64,000 nucleotides of DNA. Origin: an uncultured Desulfatitalea sp. GTDB lineage: Bacteria > Desulfobacterota > Desulfobacteria > Desulfobacterales > Desulfosarcinaceae. The notes below the pieces were generated by a model, which ran no database searches, had not been told where the DNA came from, and saw nothing but the letters and a program-made list of their open reading frames with translations. The stretch's first letter is position 1. The number at the start of each line of letters is the position of its first letter. A program made the position numbers and the translations under genes. Below are positions 9,141-18,478 of this stretch, one piece after another. The stretch is taken from contig CALMNL010000006.1 of assembly GCA_937868765.1 (NCBI GenBank), forward strand, positions 248,001-312,000, read 5' to 3'.

Positions 9141-11800
9141 ATGTTCTTGACCCGCGCCACCATGTCGGCCAGCTGGTCGAGCAGTTGTCTGACGAAGGCT
9201 TTGGCCTCCAGGCCCTGCTGGACACTGTAAGCGGCGGCCACCCCGGCCACGCGCAACATCACCGGCACGCCATTGACCTCCAGGGGGGCGCCGTGGAGGA
9301 GCCGCAACACGCGTGCCAGGGCCTTGCGGCCCTCTTCGAAAGGGGTCATGGGCAGCAGGGCCAGCATCTTGTTGCGGCCGGTCTGGCCGATGAAGTCGCC
9401 GTCGCGGAAGGTGGCGGCCAGCTTCTTCAAGGCCGCTTCGATGACCGCATCGGTGGTGATGATCGCTTCCAGGGATTTCATCTTGGGCTTGGCGCTCACG
9501 AAGGAAAAGCCCAGCACCGAAAATGAGACCCCATAGCGCTTGGCCCGGGCGATCTCCTTTTCAAGGATGAACATCAGGTCCGCGGAGTCCAGCACCCCCG
9601 TGGGGATGGCGCTCTCCTCCTCGCCCCCCCGTCCGACGCCCTTGAGGCGGTTGATCTCCTCGTGGATCTGGGCGAAGTTGTTTTCCTCGATGTCACCGGC
9701 ATCGACCTTGGCGCGCACGCTTTTCAACACCATTGCCAGCTCTTCGTCATCGCCCACATTGTGTTCCAGGGTCTGCAGCACGGTGAGCATCTTGGGCTTA
9801 TCGGGGCCGGCGCCGGTCTGGGTTTGGAGCCACTGTACGCGCATGTTGTCCAGGATTGACTCCATGCGTTCGTTGATGCGCGTTTCCATGCGGGCGAGCA
9901 GGTCGGTGTTGACATTCATCTGGCCCAGACGCTTGAGCAGCGTGGATTCCACGTCCGCCAACACCTTTTTCATGTGGCCGTCGCCGTCGGGCCCACCCTT
10001 GTCGGAAGCCTCCTTGGCCATCTGCTGGCCCAGTTGCTCCACATACTCCACCAGGATGTTGGAGAGGGCGGCCTCGTCGCCGCTGCCCTTGCGGATCTCG
10101 GAGGCCAGGTAGATCAATTCGGCGGCCTGGGACGGGTTGCGCTTGACCTCGTCGATGAGGGTCTCGCCGTCCAGGCCGATGGCTTCGGAGCTTTCGGTGA
10201 GGATGCGGGTCAATTCTTCATTCTGCAGCTCGTTGCGCAGTTCGTTGAGCAAGGTGAGGTATTCGGCCGGCGACATGCCTTCGGCCAGCAGGGTCTTTTT
10301 GATTTTGGGCAGCAGGCGCCGGATTTCCACAGCTTCCGGAATCAGGCGCCGGATGATGTAGGCCAGGCGCTGGGTGGTGATTTTGCCGGCCTGGTACTCC
10401 TCCTTGATCAACTCCAGCAGCACTTCGTCGGCCAGTTTGTTGGCCGCCTCCCGTATCGCCGCCTCGTTGGCATAGGCCACGCCCAGCGCTTTCTGGGCCT
10501 GCAGCCCTTCGAGCAGCTGTTTCTTCATATCGAAGATCGCCTGGGCCAGGTCGCTGATGCCGACCTCCCCGTCGCCGTGCAGGTGCCGCTCCACCTCCTG
10601 GTGCATCAATTCCAACTGATGGATCAACAGGGTGCCGGGCCCCTGGCCCCCGGTGCCGGCACCCGCCTCTCCAGCGACTTCTACTGGAATTTTTTCGGCG
10701 CTGCCCTTACCCGAAACGGCGCTACTTCCCGGTTCACGCTGTCCGGATTGACCACCCAGTCCACCAGTTCCACCCGGGCCGCCGCCGAGGCCGCCGATGC
10801 CGCCAGCACCGCCACCCATGCCCAATCCCCCGCCGGTGCCTGCGCCTGCCCCGCCGGCCCCGCCCGGGCCAGTGCCTAGTCCTGCCGCCCCACCGGAGCC
10901 ACTTCCGAAACCGCCGCTGCCCTTGCCGCCGCCCGTTTCGGCGGCGTCATCCAAACCCAGGGTGTCGCCGGCGCCGAAATCCTCGGGGTTGATCAGGTTT
11001 ACGGTGGAATCCCCTGCGCTCAGGTTTTCCAGGCCATCCGGGCTCGTCCGGCCGCCGCCGGTTTCCGACGCATCCTCTGTCACCGCCATGGGCATAGTGC
11101 CGGTATCAGACCCGGCGCCATCGTCGCTGTCCAAGGCCTGTCCGCCCTGCATCTGTAAGGCGCCGTCCAGGTCGGCCTGGATCATCTTCTGGGTGAAGGC
11201 CGCTGGGTTGGCCATTAGGTTGGTGATGTTCAGCGTCTTGGCGAACTCCTCGGAAAGCACGCTTTCCAGCAGCGTTTCCATGAAGCGCTTGCGCTCTTCC
11301 TTGTTGTCCGCATCCAACATGGGCGTGACCTTTTTGAGCGCGTCCCGGGTGATGACCTGTTCGTCTTCGGTCACCTTCTTGAACACCACATGATTGACCT
11401 TGATGTTGAAGACGCCCCTTTTCAGAAGGGATTCCTTGATCGCGTCAGCGCTGGTGGCGCGGGTGAGGTTGGCGTAGAGTTCACAGAATATGGTCAGTTC
11501 GCCTTCGGTCAGGCCTTTTTCGAACGAAACCGACTGCAGGCCGCTGTTCTTGAAGAAATTCACGGTGCGCGAGACGTTGATGCGCGGGTCCAGGGGTTCT
11601 TCATCGATGAAGAACTGGCCGCGGTTGAGAATGAAGACCAGCGGCGAAGTCGATTCCAGAAGGCGGCTGGCGATGGGCAGGATCTCATTAATGGATTGTT
11701 TGATGACGGGATGGCTGGGCTGGTACATCATGGTGCGGTTGAGCAGCATGGCCAATGTGCGTCCGAAATGGCCCAACTGGTCTTTACGGCGGATAAGCAT
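9125..11800 (-). CDS. large cytosolic protein with glycine-rich linker and degenerate GGDEF domain
   Basis: The protein has 891 residues from the ATG at 11800 (AAAGGAAAA upstream). The N-terminal ~200 residues are mostly helical and resemble modules found before signalling domains in deltaproteobacteria. A glycine-rich low-complexity linker occupies about residues 286-354. A long helical region (~380-740) follows. The last ~150 residues follow the diguanylate cyclase fold: an opening like LMFILEKEIARAKRYGVSFS, then FRDGDFIGQTGRNK and LLPMT. The GGDEF signature is replaced by GRNKM, so cyclase activity is not expected. The gene starts 13 bases after a Hanks-type kinase gene and is probably co-transcribed with it. 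It may be a phosphorylation target or a nucleotide sensor; the function is unknown. Confidence 0.8.
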   Translation of the reverse strand: MLIRRKDQLGHFGRTLAMLLNRTMMYQPSHPVIKQSINEILPIASRLLESTSPLVFILNRGQFFIDEEPLDPRINVSRTVNFFKNSGLQSVSFEKGLTEGELTIFCELYANLTRATSADAIKESLLKRGVFNIKVNHVVFKKVTEDEQVITRDALKKVTPMLDADNKEERKRFMETLLESVLSEEFAKTLNITNLMANPAAFTQKMIQADLDGALQMQGGQALDSDDGAGSDTGTMPMAVTEDASETGGGRTSPDGLENLSAGDSTVNLINPEDFGAGDTLGLDDAAETGGGKGSGGFGSGSGGAAGLGTGPGGAGGAGAGTGGGLGMGGGAGGIGGLGGGPGGTGGLGGQSGQREPGSSAVSGKGSAEKIPVEVAGEAGAGTGGQGPGTLLIHQLELMHQEVERHLHGDGEVGISDLAQAIFDMKKQLLEGLQAQKALGVAYANEAAIREAANKLADEVLLELIKEEYQAGKITTQRLAYIIRRLIPEAVEIRRLLPKIKKTLLAEGMSPAEYLTLLNELRNELQNEELTRILTESSEAIGLDGETLIDEVKRNPSQAAELIYLASEIRKGSGDEAALSNILVEYVEQLGQQMAKEASDKGGPDGDGHMKKVLADVESTLLKRLGQMNVNTDLLARMETRINERMESILDNMRVQWLQTQTGAGPDKPKMLTVLQTLEHNVGDDEELAMVLKSVRAKVDAGDIEENNFAQIHEEINRLKGVGRGGEEESAIPTGVLDSADLMFILEKEIARAKRYGVSFSVLGFSFVSAKPKMKSLEAIITTDAVIEAALKKLAATFRDGDFIGQTGRNKMLALLPMTPFEEGRKALARVLRLLHGAPLEVNGVPVMLRVAGVAAAYSVQQGLEAKAFVRQLLDQLADMVARVKNIQVLF
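10740..10945 (-). repeat. glycine-rich low-complexity coding segment
   Basis: About 70 codons inside the GGDEF-like gene encode irregular repeats of GG, GAG, GTG and GLGG units with hardly any charged residues. The GC-rich tract has no frameshift, as the frame stays open through it. Confidence 0.85.
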
Positions 11801-11813
11801 CGATGTTTTCCTT

Positions 11814-12689
11814 TTAAGTCGGACTCGATATGAGATAATTCTCGATAGCCCGGGCGAACTCCCCGCAGGTCGCAAAGCGACGGTCCTTGTCGTAAGCGAC
11901 CGCCTTCATGACAATCGCATCCAGGGCCGCATCCACGCTGGGATTGGCCTGGGACGGCGTCTTGCTGAAGAGGCGGTCCTGCAGGCGCAGCTTGATCTTC
12001 AGTAACTTGACGGCCGAATCGTAGGGCGGGTAGGGCAGGCCGCCGCAGAGCATTTCCAGCAACATGACACCGGTGGCATAGACATCGGCGCGGCCGTCCA
12101 CGATGCCCGAGACGATCTGCTCGGGGGCCATGTAGGTAGGCGTGCCCACCATTACCCGGCTGTCGTCGCTGGCGCTGCCGTAGGACCGCGCCACGCCGAA
12201 ATCGGTGATGATCGGCCGCTTGGAATGGGATTCGATGAGGATGTTCCGCGGTTTGATATCCCGGTGCACGATGCCCAGTTTGTTGGCGTAGTCCAGGGCA
12301 TCCAGGATCTTGAGAATCATCTTCAGGGTCACGGGCACCGGCAGCATGCGCTTGGAGGGCAGTACGTTGCGCCGCGCCTGACGAATGTAGTACGCCAGCG
12401 ACCTGCCCTTGATCAGCTGCATGGTGAAGAAGAGAAACTCGTCGGTTTCACCCACCTCGTATACCGGAATGATGCACGGGTGGGAGAGAAAGGCCGCCGC
12501 CTCGGCCTCCTGGTGGAAGAGTTCGGCGACCCGCGGCGTGAGCAATGCCTTGGGCAGAATCTTGACGGCGATTTGACGCTTGAGGGTTTTCTGATAGGCC
12601 ACGAACACCACCGACATGGCGCCGTTGTCCAGCTTGTGCAACAGCCGGGAGGTGCCCACCGTCTGACCGATCAGGTGGTCGAAATTCAT
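11814..12689 (-). CDS. soluble serine/threonine protein kinase (Hanks type)
   Basis: The kinase has 291 residues from ATG 12689. A GTG six codons upstream, with GGAG and GAAGAG before it, is an equally good start. The kinase domain is complete: a glycine-rich loop variant (LDNGAMSVVF), the ATP lysine in IAVKILPK, the catalytic loop VHRDIKPRN, the metal-binding DFG in ITDFGVA, the activation loop GTPTYMAPEQ and the helix with DVYATGVMLLEML. There is no transmembrane segment and no PASTA or other sensor domain, so it is a minimal cytosolic kinase. The gene downstream on the same strand encodes the GGDEF-like protein, a likely partner or substrate. Confidence 0.93.
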   Translation of the reverse strand: MNFDHLIGQTVGTSRLLHKLDNGAMSVVFVAYQKTLKRQIAVKILPKALLTPRVAELFHQEAEAAAFLSHPCIIPVYEVGETDEFLFFTMQLIKGRSLAYYIRQARRNVLPSKRMLPVPVTLKMILKILDALDYANKLGIVHRDIKPRNILIESHSKRPIITDFGVARSYGSASDDSRVMVGTPTYMAPEQIVSGIVDGRADVYATGVMLLEMLCGGLPYPPYDSAVKLLKIKLRLQDRLFSKTPSQANPSVDAALDAIVMKAVAYDKDRRFATCGEFARAIENYLISSPT

Positions 12690-12851
12690 CGTCTTTATGG
12701 AGGCCACGGTTCTCTTCGCTCCAGGTTCAGGTAAGGATCGGCCGGCGTTGGGCGGGATGGCCCGATCGGGCGAACAGGGCATGCCCGCTGATCCGCCGCG
12801 GTATGTATCGCCTCTGTATCATGCGAATATCATACCAACAAGGCATCTTTT

Positions 12852-13070
12852 TCATTGATTGCCGAAGCCGTTGAGTTCTCCGCAATCCGGGCATTGCCAG
12901 GTGATGTGATTACACGACATGCCCCAGACATTCTCCTGCATGCAGCCCTGGCAGATTTCGAATCCACAGCGGCAGCGCCAGCAGAAAGAGAAGGTCTGGC
13001 CGCAGCAATGGCATTGCTGTTGGGTCGGCCGACGCCAGCGGCGTTTCCGGGAAGGGGAGGGGGTGGTCAT
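12852..13070 (-). CDS. small cysteine-rich zinc-binding-like protein
   Basis: This 72-residue protein begins with a basic tail (RKRRWRRP), followed by CHCCG, CWRCRCGFEICQGC and a final CNHITWQCPDCGELNG. The ten Cys and one His in pairs fit two zinc ribbon or treble-clef units. I do not recognise a named family. It probably binds nucleic acid or protein, judging from the basic start (inference). The ribosome-binding site is weak (AAGAG), and an overlapping ORF in another frame exists, but the ordered Cys pairs support this frame. Confidence 0.65.
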   Translation of the reverse strand: MTTPSPSRKRRWRRPTQQQCHCCGQTFSFCWRCRCGFEICQGCMQENVWGMSCNHITWQCPDCGELNGFGNQ

Positions 13071-13284
13071 AGCGATTCGCTCTTGCGCATAAAGTCGTAT
13101 CGTGCTGATGGTTAATGGATTTCCCGCGCAAACGCCCTGCCTTGTCGTTTGGAGGCATCCATGTTAGGTAGGGAGGCGGCCGGGAATTTTGCGCGCACGA
13201 AACTAAATCAAGCGCCGTGCGGTGTCAACCCGCCTGCCATCGCAGCGAATATCACAACCATAACCCCTATCCGCTGAGCGAACC

Positions 13285-15996
13285 ATGACTTCCCAACAAG
13301 ATCCCACAGCGGCGCGTCCGGCGCGTCCCCAGCTCTACCTCATCGACGGCAGCGCCTATGTCTACCGCGCCTTTCATGCCGTACGCGGCCTGTCCAACTC
13401 CAAGGGGCTGCCCACCAATGCGGTGTTCGGTTTCGCCCGCATGCTGATCAAGCTGATGCAGGAGCGCGCGCCGCACTACGTGGCCCTGTTCTTCGACGCC
13501 AAGGGCCCCACCTTCCGCCACGAGCTGTATCCCGAATACAAGGCCAACCGGCCGGCCATGCCCGATGAATTGGCCGTCCAATGGCCCTATGTCAAACGGG
13601 TGACGACCGGCTTCAACATTCCGGCCATCGAAATCCCCGGGTTCGAGGCCGACGATCTCATCGGTACCTATGCCCGTCTGGCCGTGGCGGCCGGTTTCGA
13701 CGTGATCATGGTCACCGGCGACAAGGATTTCATGCAACTGGTCAACGAGCACGCCTCCATCTGGGACCCCATGAAGGAGAAGGTCATCGACCTGGGCGCC
13801 ATATCCCGGGAGTACCAACTGGCCCCCGGGCAGCTCATCGACATGATGGGGCTTTCGGGCGATACCAGCGACAACGTGCCCGGCGTGCCGGGAATCGGTC
13901 CCAAGACCGCCCTTTCGCTGATTCAGCAGTTCGGCGGCATCGAAGCCCTGTACGAGCGCGTGGGGGAGGTGGCCTCGGCCAAACAGCGCGATCGGCTGCT
14001 GGCCCACAAGGCGCAGGCCCTGCTGAGCCGCCGGCTGGTGACCATCGATGATCGGGCGCCGGTGGACTTCGATCCCCAGGCCTTGCGCGCCCAGGACCCG
14101 GATGAGAAGGCCCTGGCCGAGGTGTTCCAGGAGTTGGAGTTCCGTCAGCTCCAGCAGGAGTTTCGGGCGGCGCCGAGACAGGCGCCGGAGACCCGCTATT
14201 CGGCGATCCTCACCCTGGAAGCACTGGAGAACCTGCTGGAAAAGCTGGGGCGCTGCCGCTTGTTCGCCGTGGATACGGAAACTACCTCCGAGAACCCCAT
14301 GGCCGCCGAGCTGGTGGGCATCTCCGTGGCCTGCGAGCGCCATGAGGCTGCTTATATTCCCTGTGGCCATCGCTATATCGGCGCTCCCGAGCAGCTTTCC
14401 CGGGAAATGGTGCTGACGCGGCTTAAGCCCGTGCTGGCCGATGGCCGCATCGCCAAGGTGGGCCAGAACATCAAATACGACTGGACCGTGTTCCGGCGCC
14501 ATGGCGTCGACCTGGCCGGCGTCACCTTCGACACCATGCTGGGTTCCTACCTGCTCAATCCTTCCAAGCGGGCCCATAACCTGGATCAGATCGCCCTGGA
14601 CTTTCTCGACCACAAGAACATCACCTTCGCCGACGTAGCCGGCAAAGGCAAGGGCGCCCTGACCTTCGACCAGGTGACCCTGGAGCAGGCCGTGCCCTAC
14701 GCCTGCGAGGATGCCGACATCACCCTGCGGGCCTACGAGGTGCTGCGCCCCCAGCTGGAATCGCTCGGGCTGATGGAATTGATGGAGACTGTGGAAATGC
14801 CGCTGGTGCCGGTGCTCATGGAGATGGAGATGGCCGGCGTGCGGCTGGACCGGGAGAAGCTGCACGAATTGTCCAAAAGCTTTTCCCACCAGTTGCATCA
14901 CCTGGAAGAGGAGATCTACCTGCTGGCCGGTGAGAAGTTCAACATCCAGTCTTCCCAGCAGTTGGGCCGCATCCTGTTCGAGAAACTCCAGCTGCCCACG
15001 GCCAAGAAGACGAAGAAGAAGACCGGCTACTCCACCGACGTGGAAGTGCTCACCCGGCTGGCGGAGCAGCACGAACTGCCGGCCCTGCTGCTGCGCCATC
15101 GCAGCCTGGCCAAGCTCAAATCCACTTATGTGGATGCGTTGCTGGAGCAGGTGGACCCGTCCAGCGGCCGCATTCACACCTCGTTCAACCAGACCGTGGC
15201 GGCCACCGGGCGCCTGAGCAGTTCGGACCCCAACCTGCAGAATATTCCCATTCGCACCGAAGAGGGGCGGGAGATCCGCAAAGCCTTCATCGCCCGGCCC
15301 GATTGGTATCTGCTTTCGGCCGACTACTCCCAGATCGAACTGCGCATCCTGGCTCACTGCGCCGAGGATGCCATCCTGATCCAATCCTTCGCGGACAACG
15401 AAGATATTCATGCCCGCACGGCCAGCGAAGTCTTCCACACCCCCCTGGACCAGGTGCCCGCCGAACTGCGGCGTCAGGCCAAGGTGATCAACTTCGGCAT
15501 CATCTACGGCATGAGCGCCTTCGGGCTCTCCCGCGAGCTGGGGATCAGCAACAAGATGGCCCAGACTTACATCGACAGCTACTTCGAGCGATACAGCGGC
15601 GTGAAAGCTTACATGGCCCGCGTGGTGGAAGAGGCCCGCCGCACCCAGCGCAGCAGTACGCTCCTGGGGCGTATCCGGCTGCTGCCGGACATCGCCAGCA
15701 GCAATCCCACGGTGCGTCAATTCGCCGAGCGCACGGCCATCAACACGCCCATCCAGGGCACGGCCGCCGATCTGATCAAGGTGGCCATGATCCGCATCGC
15801 CGCGCTGCTGAAAGCCCAGGGGCTCAGGACGACGATGCTGCTTTCGGTGCACGACGAAATCGTGTTCGAGGTGCCGCCGGAGGAACTGGAGACGGTCCGG
15901 CGGTTGATTCCCGAAACCATGGAGCAGGTCTGGGCATTGATGGTACCCTTGAAGGTCAATGTGGCCTGGGGCCGTAATTGGGCCGAAGCCCACTGA
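13285..15996 (+). CDS. polA: DNA polymerase I
   Basis: The 903-residue protein has all three activities. The 5' nuclease domain (residues ~15-300) contains YLIDGSAYVYRAFHA and the DTSDNVPGVPGIGPKTA helix-hairpin-helix. The 3'-5' proofreading domain (~305-495) keeps its acidic residues (VDTETT, NIKYDW, EDADIT). The polymerase domain (~520-903) has motif A (LLSADYSQIELRILAH), motif B (RRQAKVINFGIIYG) and motif C (SVHDEIVFEV). It fills gaps in Okazaki fragments and repair patches. It stands alone, followed in the same direction by an SppA gene. Confidence 0.98.
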   Translation: MTSQQDPTAARPARPQLYLIDGSAYVYRAFHAVRGLSNSKGLPTNAVFGFARMLIKLMQERAPHYVALFFDAKGPTFRHELYPEYKANRPAMPDELAVQWPYVKRVTTGFNIPAIEIPGFEADDLIGTYARLAVAAGFDVIMVTGDKDFMQLVNEHASIWDPMKEKVIDLGAISREYQLAPGQLIDMMGLSGDTSDNVPGVPGIGPKTALSLIQQFGGIEALYERVGEVASAKQRDRLLAHKAQALLSRRLVTIDDRAPVDFDPQALRAQDPDEKALAEVFQELEFRQLQQEFRAAPRQAPETRYSAILTLEALENLLEKLGRCRLFAVDTETTSENPMAAELVGISVACERHEAAYIPCGHRYIGAPEQLSREMVLTRLKPVLADGRIAKVGQNIKYDWTVFRRHGVDLAGVTFDTMLGSYLLNPSKRAHNLDQIALDFLDHKNITFADVAGKGKGALTFDQVTLEQAVPYACEDADITLRAYEVLRPQLESLGLMELMETVEMPLVPVLMEMEMAGVRLDREKLHELSKSFSHQLHHLEEEIYLLAGEKFNIQSSQQLGRILFEKLQLPTAKKTKKKTGYSTDVEVLTRLAEQHELPALLLRHRSLAKLKSTYVDALLEQVDPSSGRIHTSFNQTVAATGRLSSSDPNLQNIPIRTEEGREIRKAFIARPDWYLLSADYSQIELRILAHCAEDAILIQSFADNEDIHARTASEVFHTPLDQVPAELRRQAKVINFGIIYGMSAFGLSRELGISNKMAQTYIDSYFERYSGVKAYMARVVEEARRTQRSSTLLGRIRLLPDIASSNPTVRQFAERTAINTPIQGTAADLIKVAMIRIAALLKAQGLRTTMLLSVHDEIVFEVPPEELETVRRLIPETMEQVWALMVPLKVNVAWGRNWAEAH

Positions 15997-16094
15997 TGGA
16001 CGCTTCGGTTTTCCAGGTTCGATGATCGTTCGCAAATGGGATTAGAACCATGTCGCGCGCACGAGCACGACTTTTCCAAGGAGGTAAACGATCG

Positions 16095-17072
16095 ATGAAA
16101 CGTTGCTTTTGGTTGCTGATGGTTATGGCCGTTCTGATCACCGGATGTTCGCTTCCCAAGGTAACCCTTTTCGGCGAGGCGCAGGAGCCGCTGCAAGAGT
16201 ATGTGCTGCAGGGCAAAGGGCCGGGGAAAATACTGCTGCTCTCCATTGACGGGACCATTTCGGACCGGCCTCAGGAGCGGGTGCTGCGCACCCAACCGAG
16301 CATGGTGCAGCAGGCGGTTTCCTACCTCAAGCATGCCGAGCAGGATCCGGAGATCAAGGCGCTGCTCCTCAAGGTCAATTCACCGGGCGGCACGGTGACG
16401 GCCAGCGATATCCTCTACCACGAGATCAGCGCCTATAAGCAGCGCACCGGGGTCAAGATGGTGGTGGCCATGATGAATGTGGCCGCCTCCGGAGGGTATT
16501 ATATCTCGCTGCCCGCCGACTACATCCTGGCCCATCCCACCACGGTTACCGGCTCGGTGGGCGTGATCTTCATGCGGCCGGGGGTCAACGGGTTGATGGA
16601 AAAGGCGGGCTTGGAAATGAGGGTGAATAAATCCGGCCCCTTGAAAGACATGGGGTCGCCCTTCCGGTCTGCCACCGAGGAAGAGTTGACGATCTTCCAG
16701 GGGCTCACCGACGGACTGGCCAACCGGTTTTACGACCTGGTGAAGCAGCATCGCAAATTGCAGCCCGATCAGTTCGCGCAGGTGGCCACGGCCCGGGTCT
16801 ATCTGGCGCCCCAAGCCAAGGCCCTGGGGCTGGTGGATCAGATCGGCTATCTGGACGACGCGGTGGCCAAGGCCAAAGAGGTCGCCGGACTGGACCCCGA
16901 TGCCCGGGTCGTCACCTATCGACGCCACAAGGTCGAAGATGCCACGCTCTATAACCCGGCCATCCAGGCCGGTGGCGGCGATCTGCAGAGCCTGGTGCCC
17001 ATGCTGGCCCCGCTGGCGGCCACCGCCGAAGCCGGTTTTTACTATGTCTGGCCGGCTGCCGTAGGTCAGTAA
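16095..17072 (+). CDS. sppA: signal peptide peptidase SppA-like S49 protease (lipoprotein)
   Basis: The protein has 325 residues from ATG 16095, chosen because AAGGAGG stands ten bases upstream; an ATG at 16050 lacks a site. A signal with lipobox LITGC places the lipidated Cys at residue 18. The S49 core shows LLLKVNSPGGTVTASD and the nucleophile Ser132 in NVAASGGYY. The general base is probably Lys184 in SGPLKDMG. The 52-residue Ser-Lys spacing equals that of the short Bacillus SppA, so this is the single-domain form. It probably degrades leftover signal peptides or misplaced membrane proteins. A lipid anchor in place of a transmembrane helix is less usual. Confidence 0.9.
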   Translation: MKRCFWLLMVMAVLITGCSLPKVTLFGEAQEPLQEYVLQGKGPGKILLLSIDGTISDRPQERVLRTQPSMVQQAVSYLKHAEQDPEIKALLLKVNSPGGTVTASDILYHEISAYKQRTGVKMVVAMMNVAASGGYYISLPADYILAHPTTVTGSVGVIFMRPGVNGLMEKAGLEMRVNKSGPLKDMGSPFRSATEEELTIFQGLTDGLANRFYDLVKQHRKLQPDQFAQVATARVYLAPQAKALGLVDQIGYLDDAVAKAKEVAGLDPDARVVTYRRHKVEDATLYNPAIQAGGGDLQSLVPMLAPLAATAEAGFYYVWPAAVGQ

Positions 17073-17098
17073 CCAGACGTGATTATTCCCACAGCTTT

Positions 17099-17193
17099 CC
17101 CAGGACCAGGAAAGCATTCGGTCCTGGGGTGCGGCTCGGCTAAAGTTTCGCGGCAGCCATCCGATACTCCCTATACAGGGTAAGGGGCTGCCG
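17099..17193 (+). other. two strong stem-loops between sppA and the next gene
   Basis: Hairpin 1 pairs 17099-17107 with 17120-17128 (9 bp, 12-nt loop). Hairpin 2 pairs 17151-17158 with 17186-17193 (8 bp), with an inner CCCT-ATAC-AGGG stem. Neither is followed by a T-run, so they look less like terminators than like a structured leader or processing site. Confidence 0.5.
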
Positions 17194-17277
17194 CGGCCGT
17201 TTCGCTTCATTCGATCCCAAGATGTACGCCTCCAGATCGCCCCGCCCCCCGCAACCTATCCAGGAAGGAGTAACGAG

Positions 17278-18090
17278 ATGGAGACGACCGTTGCCAATCT
17301 GCCCACTTTGCGTGGCAACACGAATATGGAGAGCAGTCTGCGCAGCTTGCAGGCTGAACGCACCGCGCTGGCGGCCGTTAGCGGCGAACAGCACCTCGAC
17401 GTCACCCTGGTCACCGATGAGGGCGACAAGGTAACCATTTCTCTCGATGCCCGCGCCGCTGCCTTGTACGGGTCCTATGAAGAGGCGTCCGCCGATGGGC
17501 AGGGCTTCGCCGCGGCCAAGGGTGAGTTCAGCGCCGGGCTCTACGAACGCGAGATGACCTTCACCGTGGAAGGCGATTTGAGCGAAAAGGAACAGAAAGA
17601 TATCCGCAAGGCGCTCAAAACGCTGGACCGGATGATGCATAACTTCGTCAATGGCGACGTGAAGCCGATGCTGGCCAAAATGGGTAAACTCCAGGGACTG
17701 GAGAGCCTGGCCGGCATAGAGGCCAACATGTCTTACGAACGCACGGTGATAGTGGCCCGCCAGAGCCAGGCGGCGGCTACCTATGCACCCGAGACGGCGT
17801 CGACCCCGGCGGTGTCCCAAACCCCGGTGCACTCCGATGATGGCGCGGCGGTCCTGGCGCAAAAAGCCGATGAGATGGCGGATCGGATGGCCCGTGAGAT
17901 CGCCGCGGCCCAGACGCCGGCGGATCGCATGCTGGCCTTTGTGGAACAATTGATGGACGATTACCGCAAGCAGATGGCGGCACAGGATCCCATGGGCAGT
18001 CGCCTGATCGATCGCATGACCGGTCAGCTGCATGATGTGTTGGCCCAGTTCAACAGCCAGAGCCAAAGCGCCGCGCTGCCAACTGCTTAA
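17278..18090 (+). CDS. uncharacterised 270-residue soluble protein
   Basis: It starts behind AAGGAG. There is no signal peptide or membrane segment. Residues ~80-125 contain MTFTVEGDLSEKEQ followed by an amphipathic helix and VNGDVKPML. This resembles a VEGDLxxxE...GD pattern in uncharacterised proteobacterial proteins (possibly DUF5610-like, not confirmed). The centre (residues ~160-200) is Ala/Thr/Pro-rich and probably disordered, and the C-terminal ~70 residues are helical. The gene faces a small minus-strand gene seven bases away. No function can be assigned. Confidence 0.75.
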   Translation: METTVANLPTLRGNTNMESSLRSLQAERTALAAVSGEQHLDVTLVTDEGDKVTISLDARAAALYGSYEEASADGQGFAAAKGEFSAGLYEREMTFTVEGDLSEKEQKDIRKALKTLDRMMHNFVNGDVKPMLAKMGKLQGLESLAGIEANMSYERTVIVARQSQAAATYAPETASTPAVSQTPVHSDDGAAVLAQKADEMADRMAREIAAAQTPADRMLAFVEQLMDDYRKQMAAQDPMGSRLIDRMTGQLHDVLAQFNSQSQSAALPTA

Positions 18091-18096
18091 GCGTAT

Positions 18097-18348
18097 CTAT
18101 TGCTTGCCGGTACCGGCCTGCGGGCCGGCACCGGCAATGGACGCACCCCGCACCGTGGCATCGATGGCATCATAGATCGTCTTGAAAGTCTCGGCGAAAT
18201 TGCTGGGCGACAGCCTTCCCACCTCGATGAACTTGACGGCGATCTCCTTGCTGGCCCGCAGGACCTGTTCCTGGGTCGATTCTTTTCCCATGAGCGCACT
18301 CACTTTCGATGTGTAATAATTCTGGCTTGTTAACAGCTGAACCCCCAC
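18097..18348 (-). CDS. small conserved-looking hypothetical protein
   Basis: Up to 83 residues if it starts at the GTG at 18348; the ATG at 18291 would give 64. The core (QVLRASKEIAVKFIEVGRLS, then PSNFAETFKTIYDAI) is a clean amphipathic helical domain of the kind seen in small proteins of sulfate reducers. The end is Gly/Ala-rich. No function is known to me. Neither start has a strong ribosome-binding site. Confidence 0.6.
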   Translation of the reverse strand: MGVQLLTSQNYYTSKVSALMGKESTQEQVLRASKEIAVKFIEVGRLSPSNFAETFKTIYDAIDATVRGASIAGAGPQAGTGKQ

Positions 18349-18478
18349 CTGTCAAGCGCACAGCCGGTCTTCGGTGATGATGGTGTCCCCCTTGCCTGCC
18401 GACTCCGGCCAACCGCCGGCCTGTCTGCTGTTGTTGCCCGGGACTGATTTCCCCATATTTTCAGGCCTTGAACTCAGT

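Noticed and set aside
13267-16035. 922-codon open frame antisense to polA
   Set aside because: The length comes from codon bias on the other strand. Composition is His/Gln/Gly-rich, and polA is unambiguous.
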